From NCBI GenBank assembly GCA_030267565.1, contig BRXU01000035.1, forward strand, positions 62,001 to 126,000: 64,000 bases of DNA. Direction: 5' to 3'. Position 1 is the first letter of the stretch. Each line of letters opens with the position of its first letter. The notes under the pieces were generated by a model, which saw only the letters and a list, made by a program, of their open reading frames with translations, was not told the origin of the DNA and searched no databases. This stretch comes from Pleodorina starrii (Eukaryota > Chlorophyta > Chlorophyceae > Chlamydomonadales > Volvocaceae). A program made the translations under genes and the position numbers. Below are positions 12,683 through 25,081 of the stretch, one piece after another.

Positions 12683-15600
12683 TCACGAGTGGACCGCCAC
12701 CCCCATGTCCGCGGCGTCGAAAGGGCAGCAGCAGCCCCCGGCAGCCATGCCGCCAACCAGGAGGCCACCGCCACCGCCACCGCCACCGGCGGCCACCAGG
12801 TCCTGCAGGTCGATCAGGTGACCGCCCATCTCCGCCACCGTCAGCGGGTCGCCGCCCGTGAGGGTGCTGATGCGGTCCTTAAGCCGGCCCAGATTGGCCG
12901 CCGCGGCCTCGCGGGCCTTGCGGGCGGCCTCCTGATGCGCCTCCAGCACCTGATGTGGGTTCGCGGGCCAAAGGCGGGGACACGCACACACACACACACA
13001 CTTAGCACTACCCGCGGCATGACCCGGGTGTGCGTGCAAATCCGTGTGGGCCCGGGTTTGTGGGCCCAGGTTTGCGTGCAAACCCGTGTGGGCCCGGGGT
13101 CCACCTCAAAGAGTGCGATTCAGCCAAGTCCAGAATATCCCCATACAGGCTGTCGCCCTTTCGCAGCACGCCCACCCAGTTGTCCGAGTTTCGCACTCGG
13201 CCAGAAGATCACGACGGCAAGAAACAGCTGCAGTGTAACAGTTTTAACGCACTCGCAAGTCGCAACTCTCACCTGGCTGACCGCCTGGAGGGCAGCGTCC
13301 GCGGCCCTCGCCTCCGTCGCCGCGATGCTGGCCTGGCGACCGAGAGCCACAAGACGCGCCACCGCTTCGCCAGGCAGGGCAGCGCCACCAGGCTGCCCCG
13401 CGCCGCCCACAGCAGCGCTACCGCCCGCGGCGGCCGCGGCCGGCACCGCCTGCGTCGCGGCCACGTCGCCGCTCGCGCCGGCGAGGCCGACACCGGCGGT
13501 GGCAGTGCCTCCTCCCTGCGGCACCATGCAGGTCTGCACGAGCATGGGCAGCGAGTCCAGAACCTCGCGCGCGTGGGTGCCGGGCGCCAGCTCGGGACAG
13601 AAGGGCGAGACGCACGCGGCGACGGCGGGGAGGTCCTCCGGGCCCTCGACGCCCCCGTCGCTGTCCTGCTGCTGCGGCGGCGGCTGCTCGTGCTTGGCCT
13701 CCGGGGACTGCTGCTGCTGATGATGATGATGATGGTTGTAGGGCTCTGGCTCCGGGGGCTGCTGGAAAGGGAGGTCGTCGTCCTCGCACCCGAGAACACC
13801 GCCGTGGTGGAACTGCGGTGCCAGTGCGGCAGTGCGGTGCGGAATGGCGGGATGTGGCGATGGGTCGGTTCCCCAAGCAACAGACTGACGGAGCAAGGCC
13901 CTCGTCGGAAAATCGAAATGCACTGCCCAGCGGGCTGCTCTCTCTTAGAAGAGCGAAACAGAAACGGAATCGATGTGGGATGGACGCATCATAACGCGAA
14001 GACAACCCAGGTTAGGTACTTCATCCCGATTCGGTCACGCAGGTCGTAGTCTTTCCTCGTTCTGCCCTTGTTAAAATGTGGGTCCACTTCTGGAAGGGAC
14101 ACCCCTCAAACAATCCTTCATACCGAGAAGCCCCAAGTGGCCCCCAAAGCGCAAGACCCCTTTCCGCTTCCGGATCCAAACGGCGTGGTCCAGGCTTCGA
14201 GGTTCACTGGCGATAATAGCCAAACCCGTCATGAGCCCCGTCGCCATCGAGGCGCGCCGCGCGCCCCTCCCTATTCCCTCGTCAGTTCGCACATTTGGCC
14301 CTCTGCAGAAGCTCCCACCCACCCACCTCGCCAAACAGGCACCCGTCGTCCATCGCCGACGCAGGCCCCAGGCCAAAATCCACCTCCACCTCCACCAGCG
14401 GGCCGTACTCGTCGTCCAAGCCCACATCCAAGCCGCAGGCGAGCTGGTTGGGATATCCGCGGAGCCGCAGGTCGCCGTCCAGACCCACATCGCCGCAGCC
14501 GAAGTCGCAGCAGCCGAACCCGCCGCCGCCGCCGCCTCGCACGCTGGGCGATACCGGCGCCGAAATCACCTGCGCTGCAGAGCTCTCCACCACGCCCGAC
14601 AGCCCGCCACCGCCGCTGCCGCCGCCGGCGCAGCCCGCCATCGCCGCGTCGCAGCAGCCGCCACTCAGGGCCGGAGCGCCAGCCTCAACGGCCGACTGCG
14701 AACACAGCTGCTGCTGCTGCTGGTTCTGCTGCTGCAACTGGGGCCCAGTGGCGAAGCATCCGTGCTCGGCGCCAAAGCCAGCGTCCGGCGCAGCCGCGAA
14801 GAATATGCCGGTGCCGTTGGCTCCGGAGCCGACTAGGCCAGCGGAGACGCCCAAAACCCCGCCCGCCATCGTGGCCGAAACAGGCAGCTGAGGGACCGAG
14901 GAGCCGCCCGGCAGCGCGTCACCGCCCATCACCAGCACCGGCGCCAAGGCCATCACCGACTGGTCAGCCGGGATCATGGCCCCCAGTGCGCCGCCGAACT
15001 GCGGCGGCTGCAGCAACGGCACAGCCGAGGACGCCAGCAGCGGGTACGGCTGGGCGGCCGCCGCCGCGGCAGCGGCAGCGGCTTCGCCGCCGCCGCCGCA
15101 GCACTCGGCGTCTCCGTCCGCAGGGCCAACCACCACCTCCACCGTAACGCCCTCATGAATGCTGCCGCACGAGTCGTACGACGAGCAGTTGGGCGTGCCC
15201 GGCCGGGCGATTGACCCCGTGGCAGTGGCAGCTGCCATCCCGCTGACGTCAGCGTCCTGATGCTGGAGCCGCTGGTCCAGCTGCTGCTGCTGCTGCATGG
15301 CACTGTGGCCATTTGCGCTGTCGAGCGGCGGCGGCTGAATGAGCTCCATTGCATCCACCGGAAACACGCCCGTGCGGGCGTACTGGGCTGTCCTGCTCGC
15401 CGCCATGAGTGCCGCCTGATGACGGTGCCATATGGGTATTCGACCGCGGAGGGCAGATAATGATCACATATGAGGTTTGCCGGGAGCGAAACGCAGATAA
15501 CCATCACACATTGCCATGACGGGATGTTGTCGGGATGTTGTAGGTTGCACCCAAGAGCTGATGTGGGTTGATGGTCCCGGGGCGCCAACGGGCCCCCGCT

Positions 15601-17572
15601 CGGCGCAGCTCGCCAGGCAGCACCGCGCCGCGCCGTGAAGGTCGACGCCCCGCTCGTTGCAGTGCCCCGATAGCCCCCCGTGTCCGCCCTGCAAGATCCG
15701 TCCGACCCAAATCCAGATCACTCACCTGCCGCGTCGGGCGCTGTGGGGCCTCCTCGGTGGCAACAGCAGCGGCGGCGGCGGCGGCACGTGCAGCGCGAGC
15801 GGAGGCAGCCTCAGCCTTGGCAGCCTGTTGTCCATGTGGGTGCGTGGGCATCCCGGGAGGGAGGACCAAACACGCGAGGGCGGCGCAACAAGTGTCGAAC
15901 ACGTAAAGAAATTACTGCTGCCTGAATGCCCCCACGCAGGCCGACCGACCAACACCAAAGTACTCAAGAACCGACCTCTGGTTTGGAGGCCGACCAAGCC
16001 CGCGCCCCCGACCCGATCCCATCCCGAAGGCCCACCTTGGAGTTCCGCGACTGGCGTCCGCCCGCGCCGTACCCCGCCCGCGCCGCGCCAACGGCCACGG
16101 CGCGCTTGTTGGCCCGCTGCTGCGCACGGACGTATCGGACGCCGCAGGCGTTGCAGAGCGTCTTAGGCCCCGCCGGGCCCTCCCGCCACTGTAGAGGAAA
16201 CATGGGTTCCAAAGATGTGCGGTTGGCGGGTTGGGAAACGGCATTCACGCCGGCACGGGTGTTTTTGCCTCAGCCGCGTTTTTCGGGTACGTTTTTGGGT
16301 CTGTTGAGCTTCCACTTGCGTCGGTTGTAGGGGTTCGCGTGCACCCCAGGCGGCCGACAGAGGCCCCATGAACGCCCCGCTACTCCCGCATGAGCCCTTC
16401 TCCCTTCTCCCATTCGACACAAACACAAACCTGGGGGGTCTGCGTCGCGCCGCACTCCACGCACGTGCGGCCGCTGACAAGCTTCCCGGTCCGCCGCAGG
16501 GGAGCCACCGGCTGCTCTTCAGCAAAACGCTGCCGTTTGACCTCGTCGCTGTCAGCCACCCCCTCGTCCTGACCCGACACGCCAACCTGGCTGCGCTTTC
16601 CATGACGCTTTCCCTCCGAAGCGTCGATGTGCTCGGCTGTAGAAACACGGAAAAGAGGGAAGAAGTTTAGCACTGATGTTGGCGTGAGTTGATGTGCACC
16701 TGTTATTGGCCAAAGCACACTTTCCGGAGACAGGAATGCACATCAAGCCCACAAAATAGTAGTCCACAAACGCTGTATCTGTCTCACCCATCTCCGGAAA
16801 CGGAACGACGCAGTTCTCGGACTGCTTGTAGACGCCACGGCAATAGAGCCAGTCCTCGACAGCCAAGCTTTGCGCCATCCGACATGCCTACGACAGCGTA
16901 AGGAAGGTTATAAGCTCTCGACAGCCATGGACGGCCTTGCCCGCCAACCACCGGGCGCACCTCCTGGTAGTCTCCAGCCCGAAAGACAACCGCTTTGCCA
17001 CTGATGCAACCGATGGGGTTGACATCAGTCTCCTCAAGGGCAACAACCTCACGCTCCCAGTTCCCGCCCAGAGGGTCGGGCTCCAGGTGCGCACGTCGCT
17101 CAAACCACGCCACCTAAGGCATAATGTACGTAGCAGGGGCCCGCAAACACCGTCATGAAGCATTTCCAAAACATTTTTGGAGATAAAGGTGACAAAAGCA
17201 AGCGACACGACCCCACAGCAAGAAGTCAGAGGCGCCATGTTGTCAAAAAAAAGCGCGCGTTTTGGACCTGCCGCTGCCGCAGGCAGCCGCGCCCACAGTC
17301 CGCTGTCGAAACATTTTATCCCATTATTTGACGCGTACCTCGACGCAATGCGGGTCGGCTGCAGCGCCGCTCCGGTCATGGAAACACTTGAGGATACGCC
17401 CCACGTAGGGCGGCACGCCCTCGTCTTCCGGGTACAGGAAGGCACAGTCCCCAATCCTGTACTCCACACCGTTCAGGTTGAATCCAACATAGTCCTGCCT
17501 AGTGTCAGCGCCAGCGTCTGCATTCAGGGGCGGCCCGCTGAAGAAGAACTCGACCTGCAAAGGGCCTGACAT
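12683..17572 (-). CDS. BAH domain - GATA zinc finger protein, downstream tandem copy
   Basis: Nine exons join in phase on the minus strand: 17572-17339, 17113-16961, 16887-16788, 16636-16431, 16188-16036, 15824-15726, 15415-14327, 13812-13273 and 12949-12683, giving about 946 residues. Exons 1-3 encode a BAH domain ([54 protein letters not shown]). Exons 4 and 5 encode a GATA finger split by an intron: [12 protein letters not shown], then [16 protein letters not shown], spacing C-x2-C-x18-C-x2-C as in plant GATA factors, followed by a basic tail. The rest is Gln-, Ala- and Gly-rich, ending in a helical segment and a stop at 12683. BAH domains bind nucleosomes or histone tails and GATA fingers bind DNA, so a nuclear chromatin or transcription role is inferred. 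The start is uncertain: TTTGCAG just inside the ATG could be an acceptor, with exon 1 then beginning near 17554 and more exons upstream. Confidence 0.85.
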
Positions 17573-19082
17573 GCTGATAGTTTATGATGATGGGTGGGGG
17601 ATGGAGGTGAGATGCGGACAAGAGGGAGATAGTGAAGACAAAACGACTCTTTTGCAAGCGCACGGGGAGCGTCGTACAGCCGTTTGTCCCGGAACGCCTA
17701 AGAAGGATGCATATAAGCTAGAAGAACGGCGCCTCAAACAACATTACAAAGCATTAAAAATTAGGCAGATTGATACCGCCCAAATTTGGCCGCCTACCGT
17801 ATGTCGCGGCCCGACGACAACGTCGCATCGCCAAGCCTCTAAGTTTGCACGCTCAAGCAAGTCCCTGACAGATTCCTCCCCTCGTTCATATGGATATCAA
17901 AACGTCTTAAGGCTGCACTTGCGACAGCCCTTGCGCCTTGGACACGTCACACCACCACCGTCCGAAACGGACTTCGCGTCACTCGAGAGTCGAGAACACC
18001 CTCCCCCCAGAAAAGCCTTTGATCCCCCATCTCGCTCAGCTGAAGTATTACGCACCAGGCGAGCCACCACCACTCCACAATGGTACATAATGCACGGCCT
18101 GCATCACCCCCAAACTGTTCACTTTTGCCACCGCGCCTCCCCACGCACGTTGCTGGCTGGGTAACCACCCGCCGCCCACGCGATACAGCCTCCACTGCGG
18201 CAGCCCGCCTCTCCGACCTCAAACCCAACCCACATCTCTCCCCTGCAAATGCACACCAAAACTCCAAAGCGCCCGGACGCGCCACTCACAGGCCACCGCC
18301 AAAACGCTGAACACCCCAAGCGTCAAGCTCCGCTAGTACATGCAATGCAAGGCACCTTCCCCCAATCCCCTCCACACACCGCCAGCCTCCCCTTCGCCGC
18401 CACCACCGCCCGCTGCAGCTCCAGGGGCCCCCAAATAGGCGCCAACAGCAGCTGTGGCGCTTGCTACAGGAAGCACCCTGGCCCAAAGCCGTGGGCGCAC
18501 CCGGTGCGGCCCTAGGCGACTGCCCGTGTGGGAACGCCGGACATGAACACTCAGCGCGGGGTCAAGATGTCGAAATGGGAATAAGTTCAGTCGCATGCCA
18601 CCGCCGGTCCATCCAAAGAGGCGACCAGAGGCGCGGCGAGACGCCAGGGCGTTCGTCAGCCCGTCAGGTCGCCCGTGGTTCAAAAGTGGAGGGGCCGCAT
18701 CAGGTAGCCGCACCAGCAGCAGCAGCCGTAGCAGCAGCGAAGAGCGGGTGGACAGGGGCGGCGGGGAAAATCAGGGTGAGACCGTAGCTGTGGAACGAAG
18801 GCGGCGTTGGCGGCGGGGTACGGGTGGTTTGGCGCGAGCGGATGAACTCCCGAATGCGCAGCCGCAGAGGCGCAGCACGGGCGACGCGCACTGGTCCAGG
18901 GCTTAGGTGGACGATAGCCGGCACGCATCACGCACCCGAACCTAACCCATGACAACGCCGTGCGTGGAGCGTCATGTGGAGGTGGGGGTGGTACATGCGC
19001 ACATGATGATGTTTTGCGGAACGAAAACCGCGCCGACAGGGCGGCACCGCAAACCAGCTGTCCATCCCGAGCTCGCGCCTAC
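17573..19082. other. Interval between the two BAH-GATA genes
   Basis: It should hold the promoter and any upstream exon of the 12.7-17.6 kb gene (right-to-left reading), and the last exon(s) and 3' UTR of the 19.1-22.2 kb gene. At about 18690-18930 minus-strand frames rich in Pro, Ala and Cys could be a terminal exon, but two frames are equally plausible. Nothing else recognisable is seen. Confidence 0.4.
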
Positions 19083-22000
19083 CTTTTGACTTGAGCCCCG
19101 CTTTGTGACCCCTGCTTGCTGCTGCGCCCGCGGAGAGGTCAGGTCCTGCGGCAGCGGCAGCGAGAGCGCGCTGTTCAACCCATCGCGGCGGGGGAACATG
19201 CACCCGCAAGCAGCGACTGGGGCTGCACGCACGTGCTCAAGCCTGCGGCGATGCGCCAACCGTGAGGTGAGCCTGCTTCGCCAATGGGTTCGCAAAAAAG
19301 CCTACCCGCCGAGCCATCATGCGCTCTTATGCCTGGCCAGGTGCACGGTGCGCGACAGCTGGCGCTCTGAATCCGGCTTGCCAAACCGGCCCTTTCATGG
19401 TCACCCTTAGCAGTGCAGGGTAGTGCAGGATGGCAGATCGCCAGGCGGGTGATGCAAAGCACACGTGCCATGCGCATGCACATGCCACCTAAATGGACAG
19501 CACCGCAGCTGCGGGTACCTCACCTGCGGGCGGCCCTGCCCGTTTTTTTGCCCCGCGCCGGACCGCTTCTGCCCCGCCGCCTTCTGCTGCGAGCGCACGT
19601 ACCGAACCCCACACGCGTTGCAAAGCGTCTTGGGACCTGCGCGCGCGGGCGGCGGGACGGTGGCGCGAAGGAGGCCACACACAAAATTCCAGGTTGGAAA
19701 GACAGCGCTGTCACCGTGTACAGCAGGAATGGCAGACTCGTTTCACAAGGCCCTGTCGGGCTGACATCGCGCCAGACGGGGTGACACGGACAGCGGCGGT
19801 TGCAGTGGAACGGCATGCTGTTCCCGATAGCCCTGCGCCTGGGTACCAGCCTCCATCACAGACCCCGCCTGGGCGCTTCGCTCCCTGCGGCTGCGCTGAT
19901 GCAACCCCACACCAGCGCCCGCACCGCCAACGTACCCATGGGTCCCTCGCGCCACTGCATTTCCCAATCGCCGCCACGAAGAGCACAGGAGCGGGAGGCA
20001 GGGACAAGGGAAGGTGTGGGCGGGCGAGCAAAACGTGGGCTGGCGTCAGTGCACTGCAACTAGCAACTGGCGAACTGGAGGGTTGCACTGCGACAGGCAG
20101 ACTGCAGGTAAACGTCCAGTCACAAACACCAGGCGAGGTCCCCCCTGCCCCGTTTTCCCGTTGAGGGGGTGTGTATTTGTGAAGCCCATAGCCCCGCGGC
20201 AGCAGGCACCTGCGGTGTCGTGGTCGCTCCGCACTCCACGCAGGTCCGCCCAGTCGCCTTCTGCCGCTTGCTGGCGGGCTGCTGCTGCGCCGGCGGGTGG
20301 TGCTGCTGCGCCTGCCGCCGCTGTTGCAGCTGCGAATGCGCCGTGGGCACCGGCATTTGCTCGTCCGACTCCTCGTCCACGTCGTACGGGCTGCCGCCCG
20401 CAGCACCAGCGGTGGCGGCGCCACCGCCGCCATTTGCATACGAGGACGGCAGCGCCTCGTGCGGTATGGCAGAGGCGTGCAAGGAGCCGCGAGCGGCGAC
20501 GTCGGACCCCAACTGACGGGCCGACACCAATCCAAAGCCCCCAGCCGACATGCGCATGGCGAGGGAAGAACCGAAAGCGGAGTTCGTTTGGAAGCGGGCT
20601 TTGAAAACAAAAAAGAAAGCGAGTTGTCGCTTGATATCGACGCCGTGGTGGCGCGGGGCGCGCTCTTCGAGCACCCCCGTGTTGTGCGGCACCAGGCAGG
20701 TTAATTCGCACGCAGCACTTCTGGGGGGCAAATGGGGCAGACTGTGGCATTGGTGCATGGAGGAGCCGCTCGCAAACACGTATGGCGGAGGTCGCCAAGT
20801 GGAGGGAGAGCTTGGGAGCAGGCGGGGCGAGACTCCGGGGCTCACCTGGGGGTGGTTTCCAGGGGCACCTAGCCCATGACGCGGCGGCTGCTGCGGGTGC
20901 GGGTGCCCCGTCGTCGGCCCGTCCGCCCCTGGTTGGCGTGGTAGGTGCGTTACGGCGTCGTGCGCGTTGCCGACCGCTGCAGATACGGTCGGGTTCAACG
21001 GAGGGTGCGGGTCGCGCATGACGCCGTAAAGATTCTCTGGGGCCGCCGGGAATCACCTCAAGGACATTTCCGGGTCACTTCAGACTTAGCGGCAAATTGG
21101 TCACGTGTTTGGTTCCCAAGCTTCAGCTCCCCTTTGATCCACTTGCGGTCAGCTGCCGGATGAAGGCGATTCTGCGCCCGTCCAGCTGGTCGTCCCCTCC
21201 CTTTTCTGCCGTTATCACAACCTCCCCGCGGAAAGCTTACCCATTTCCGCTTACCCATTTCGGCGGGGGTGTACGCCACGAAAGAATTGCTGCTCTGGTG
21301 GAAGTAGCCCCGGCAGAAGAACCACCCTGGCGCGTTGCCGCGACGACTGTAAGCCTGCAGCCGCAAAGACAAGCGAGCGCAGCCTTGTAGCGCTTACGTG
21401 AGGGACACTGAGGGTCTGCAGAGCCTCTAGTGATCTAGTCGCCTTCACTTGTCGTCCGCTGCACGTTTCCCCGTCAGCACTTGCCAGCGTCCTTTTCGGC
21501 TTACCTCCTCATAGTTGGCCGCTTTGACAATGTGACATTTCCCCGAGATGCACCCTGCACGGGGGGGAAGAAGGCGGACGCGGAGACGCCGCGGCCAAGG
21601 CTCGAACATGTGCGAGTGCGAGGCCGCTGCATGCAGGGTGCTCTGGTGGTGTGCAAATCGCGTGCAAATCGCGAAGATGCCGCGATATTGCCCGTGTAAA
21701 GCACAACACGCAAGTCCACGCAGCGGAGCCGTGGCGAGGCAGCTGTAGCACGATCAACCTGTTCTCCCGCCGCCGCGACCAACCACCCACACCGATAAGA
21801 GGCACATACCGATAGGGTTCACGTCCGTGTCTTCGAGCTCGAACACCTCCCGCTCACTCTCCTCGATGCCTTTCGTGGAGGGCTCAAGGTTGACCCGTCG
21901 CTCAAACCATTTTACCTTCGACAAGGCACCACCAAGCATGTCAGCACATGCCGTCTGACGGACCGACACAGCCTTTCCGCACCTAAAACATCACGTCACA

Positions 22001-22185
22001 CGCCATACCTCGATGCAGTGAGGATCAGAACCGGACTGCACGTCACGGTCGACGAACGCTGCCAATATGCGAGCGATGTAAGGCGGATACTGCTCGTCCT
22101 CCGGATATAAGTATACACAGTCCCCCACATGATATGTTTGGTCGTTCAAGGTGAAACTATGATAGTGGATTCGATTTTCTTGAAC
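19083..22185 (-). CDS. BAH domain - GATA zinc finger protein, upstream tandem copy (ends unresolved)
   Basis: Eight exons join in phase: 22185-22009, 21915-21810, 21554-21505, 21354-21255, 20598-20210, 19954-19936, 19636-19524 and 19145-19083, or 339 codons. The BAH part ([56 protein letters not shown]) matches the neighbouring gene; its 100-nt exon has the same length and phase as exon 3 there. The finger is [12 protein letters not shown], then WREGPMG from a 19-nt exon, then [13 protein letters not shown], again with x18 spacing, and a Lys/Arg/Gln-rich tail. Compared with the neighbour there is one extra intron inside the BAH domain (after NPI) and one inside the finger. Neither start nor stop was found: an acceptor CTACAG precedes the first exon, and the donor at 19083 points to at least one more exon, perhaps at about 18690-18930. 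A nuclear chromatin or transcription role is inferred. Confidence 0.8.
19936..19954 (-). other. 19-nt microexon completing the GATA zinc finger
   Basis: On the minus strand, GCAG precedes TGGCGCGAGGGACCCATGG, which is followed by the donor GTACGT. It encodes WREGPM plus the first base of the next Gly codon. Without it the preceding exon (ending TPQ) and the next (starting GT CCC AAG) are out of phase and the finger loop is too short. With it the loop is exactly 18 residues and nearly identical to WREGPAG in the neighbouring gene. Confidence 0.85.
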
Positions 22186-23664
22186 CTGTAGTAACACAGG
22201 GGAAGATGTTCTGAAACTGTTGCCCAACAACAGTCGCAGCTTGCAGACATAGCCAAAGAGTTCGAGCCAAGCCTTAAGTGTAGGCCGTTGTGCCGGGTGC
22301 TGGTGCTCGACAAGGTCAGTGTGCAAATGCTAGTCGCCCCGCAACGACCCTGGCAAGCCCTAACAAGGCCCACCCTGTTTTATACTCACTTCACCGTGAC
22401 CGACCCAGACAAAGAGCTGCAACGTCATTTCTCTCCGCGGTCAGGACGCCATAATGAAAGCCCGATAGTAAGGGCCGATCCACAGCTCGCCACGGCCTCC
22501 ACAGCTTGACGAGACTGCCAAATTTGAAAGAAGCTTTCCAGAGGATGTGAAGTAGAGGTCTCAACAGGCTCTTTGTGAAATGCTCAGAGCAAGTCAGGGC
22601 AATGGAAATTGTTGTGATCAGCGGGAGCAAAATGTGTCCGGCCCCCCTCAGAGGAATGCCTTGTGAGTATATGCTTCACACACGAACTTGGGTTGGGTTC
22701 GCCTGCGGTTTTACACAGAGCTGCACTCAAAGCAAGGCTTCGGAGCTAAAATGCCATGAGTGCTGACAGTGAACTGAAAGAGGCCGACTCATCTGCTATA
22801 CAAGCGTAGTTGAAAACTTTTAACAATACGCGAATCATGGGCCAAATCCCATGTACGCATTCTGTGTAGGTGCCTACAGGTTCAACCGCTATTGGTTAGT
22901 TGCGATTATCTCTGACAGCGCCGCTGATATATGTACGTGCAATATTTGCATTTAAAGCAACCTGTCATCTTTATTGACGTTAATTCCCATGTTGAGCGCG
23001 GTACGTCTGCCAGACGCCGTCCGAAGCCGCCCGCCTCAGCCGTCCTCAGTTCGTCGCTTTTCATTTTCACTTTGCCCCGCGGCGCAATGCACAATAGGGC
23101 TTTAATATAATTGCTGCCGCTACCATCTGCGGCTGCGTCCCTGTCTCAGTGATAAACGGGGAGGGGCCACACTGGGCCACCTGCACACGCGGTCAGCCAC
23201 AGGGAATGTGAACAAGCCATGATGATTCACCATGGCTAGACCTAATCATGCGTGTTATCATGAGATCCGCAGCAGATATAACCAACGCCGCCAGCCGATT
23301 CACGCCCGACGATGACCCGCGGGCCACCAAGCAGCCAGCACTGCTTTTCTATGTCCTTGCAGCACATGCGCCCTGGGCACGGACACCGCCCCTCCGTGCG
23401 AGGTGACCCCAATTACTGTCATTAACGTGAACGCGGGTTGGTGGGCGGTTGGCGCCAGACCCGGTTGGCGCCAGGCACTGTTCAGCTGCGCGCCTTTGTA
23501 GCGACTGGTGCAATTTTTGTAACCTACCGTTCTTATCCTAGATATGCGGGCGCCTGCTGTCCTTGGCATGCACCCAGGGTTTGGCTCTTCTGGGCAGCAA
23601 CGCACCGGTAGGCTGTTGTGTCTGGGCCCTCGCTCCCTGCGCGGCGTGAGAATGAACCGTTTTG

Positions 23665-23759
23665 CAGTGGACCCAAAAGGAGTGCCAGCGCTTCCGGCCT
23701 TCGGCCGCTCAAGCTCCAAGTGTTCGATGCTTGCCGGCGACCAAACTTTGGGTCCACTG
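23665..23759. mobile_element. 95-bp mini element with 13-bp terminal inverted repeats
   Basis: CAGTGGACCCAAA at 23665-23677 is matched by its reverse complement at 23747-23759. The interior has GGCCTTCGGCC and AAGC/GCTT motifs that could extend the fold. It is too small to encode anything, so a MITE fragment or solo foldback is likely. No target duplication is evident. Confidence 0.5.
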
Positions 23760-24614
23760 AAACACGCCCCAGCCAGACGCCGCCGACGCTGACGCCGCAC
23801 CGCCAATGCCCATCATCATCATCAACATCATCACCAGCAGCAGCACTCCCGCAGCAATAGCAGCGGAGACAGCGCACGCCCGGCAGCAGCCCTACCGCTC
23901 AGCCTCTCCTTCCGCAACGGCGCACTCGGCCGCATATTCCCAACCGCCAACCTCGCCTCGGTAAGTTCGCTGCGGTTCGCATTCAGCACACACACCCCAA
24001 CCATGCAGGCAACCGCGCACCGTCACAGCCACAGCCACTCACACACGAGCCACACGCACGAGCCAGTGCTCATCCGACACCCCTTGATCACCAACGCACC
24101 GGCCCAGGCCCCCAGGTGCGGAAAATCCCTGTGGATCCCGGTGTAGTACACCACGCGTGCCCCGGAGGCCCACGCGTTGGCCCCTCCTTCCGCCCCGCCT
24201 TCTTTTATTACTCCTCCGCTTACGGGTTCCGGCCTATACATGGATACCCCCCCGAAGACGTGCCGCCCAGCATCCGTCGCAGCCATCCCCCAAACACTTT
24301 TTACGCCACTGCAGCAGTGGTCAGGCCCCCACTGCAACACCGACACCCACACCAACACCAACACGTCTTGGGGCCAACGTCCATCCGAGCTGCACGCAAG
24401 TGCTAAGCCGCGGCCGCGGCCGCACCCGCGCCTGCAGTTGCGTGCGACAAAAGCTCTCGAAGCAGTCCAGCAGTCCAGCAGTCCAGGCTCTCCTGTGTCA
24501 CGACACCTGCGTGTCCTTGCCGCTGGCCCGCTGGCTTTCCACTGGCTCCACGTCAGGGTACCGGTAACCAACGGCCATGGCGAAGCACGACGGACCCGCA
24601 CCCGCACGACGCAG

Positions 24615-24692
24615 CCTGTAAAACGGTGCGTCGCGAACCGCACCCACACCCCGCCTGTAAAACGGTGCGTCGCGAACCGCACCCACACCCCG
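24615..24692. repeat. Perfect tandem duplication, 2 x 39 bp
   Basis: The unit starts CCTGTAAAACGGTGCGTCGC and is repeated once with no visible change (24615-24653 and 24654-24692). It lies in intergenic DNA downstream of the minus-strand TLC gene. Confidence 0.8.
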
Positions 24693-25081
24693 CGCCCTGG
24701 GCTGCCTCCGCCGCCTCCGTGCCTTCGCTGCGGCACCTTTTCCCTCACAGCCCGCGTCTCTCTCCCCACGCGCGCGCGCGCGCGCAGCACCGGCAGCCCG
24801 GGTCCCGCAGGCACGTCACATCCCGCCTGCCACCCGTCGCGTGTCGCAGCGACGTGGTGACCTCAAAGCGCCCCTGCGAGCACCACACCGCACCACATCG
24901 CACCACACCGCACCGCACCACACCACACGGCACCGCTATGACATCACCTCACCGCACCGTGCAGCTCTCCACACCGGCGGCCCCTCACCGCCTTCGCTGC
25001 CTGGGACCGCGCCGGCGGGGCGCTGCTTTACCCCCCCCCCCCGCGCCTGCCTCAGCCCGGGCGTGCGCTGCTGCTTGCGCC

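Larger units (their letters stand above)
22186..25081. other. Intergenic interval with no supportable gene
   Basis: The left part is upstream of the minus-strand BAH-GATA gene and may contain its 5' exons or promoter. The stretch at about 22400-23160 is less GC-rich than the rest. The right part is downstream of the TLC gene. A 95-bp inverted-repeat element and a 39-bp tandem duplication are listed separately. Around 24870-24960 there is CACCG/CACCA low-complexity sequence. Confidence 0.4.

Noticed and set aside
12242..13720. Plus-strand open frame of 492 codons
   Set aside because: It is the shadow of the antisense BAH-GATA exons, whose splice phases and helical content fit the minus strand.
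14068..15147. Plus-strand Pro/Arg-rich open frames
   Set aside because: Antisense of the Gln/Gly/Ala-rich seventh exon of the BAH-GATA gene.
24870..24960. CACCG/CACCA-rich stretch as a CRISPR-like array
   Set aside because: Units are irregular and have no spacers; simple low-complexity sequence in a eukaryotic genome.
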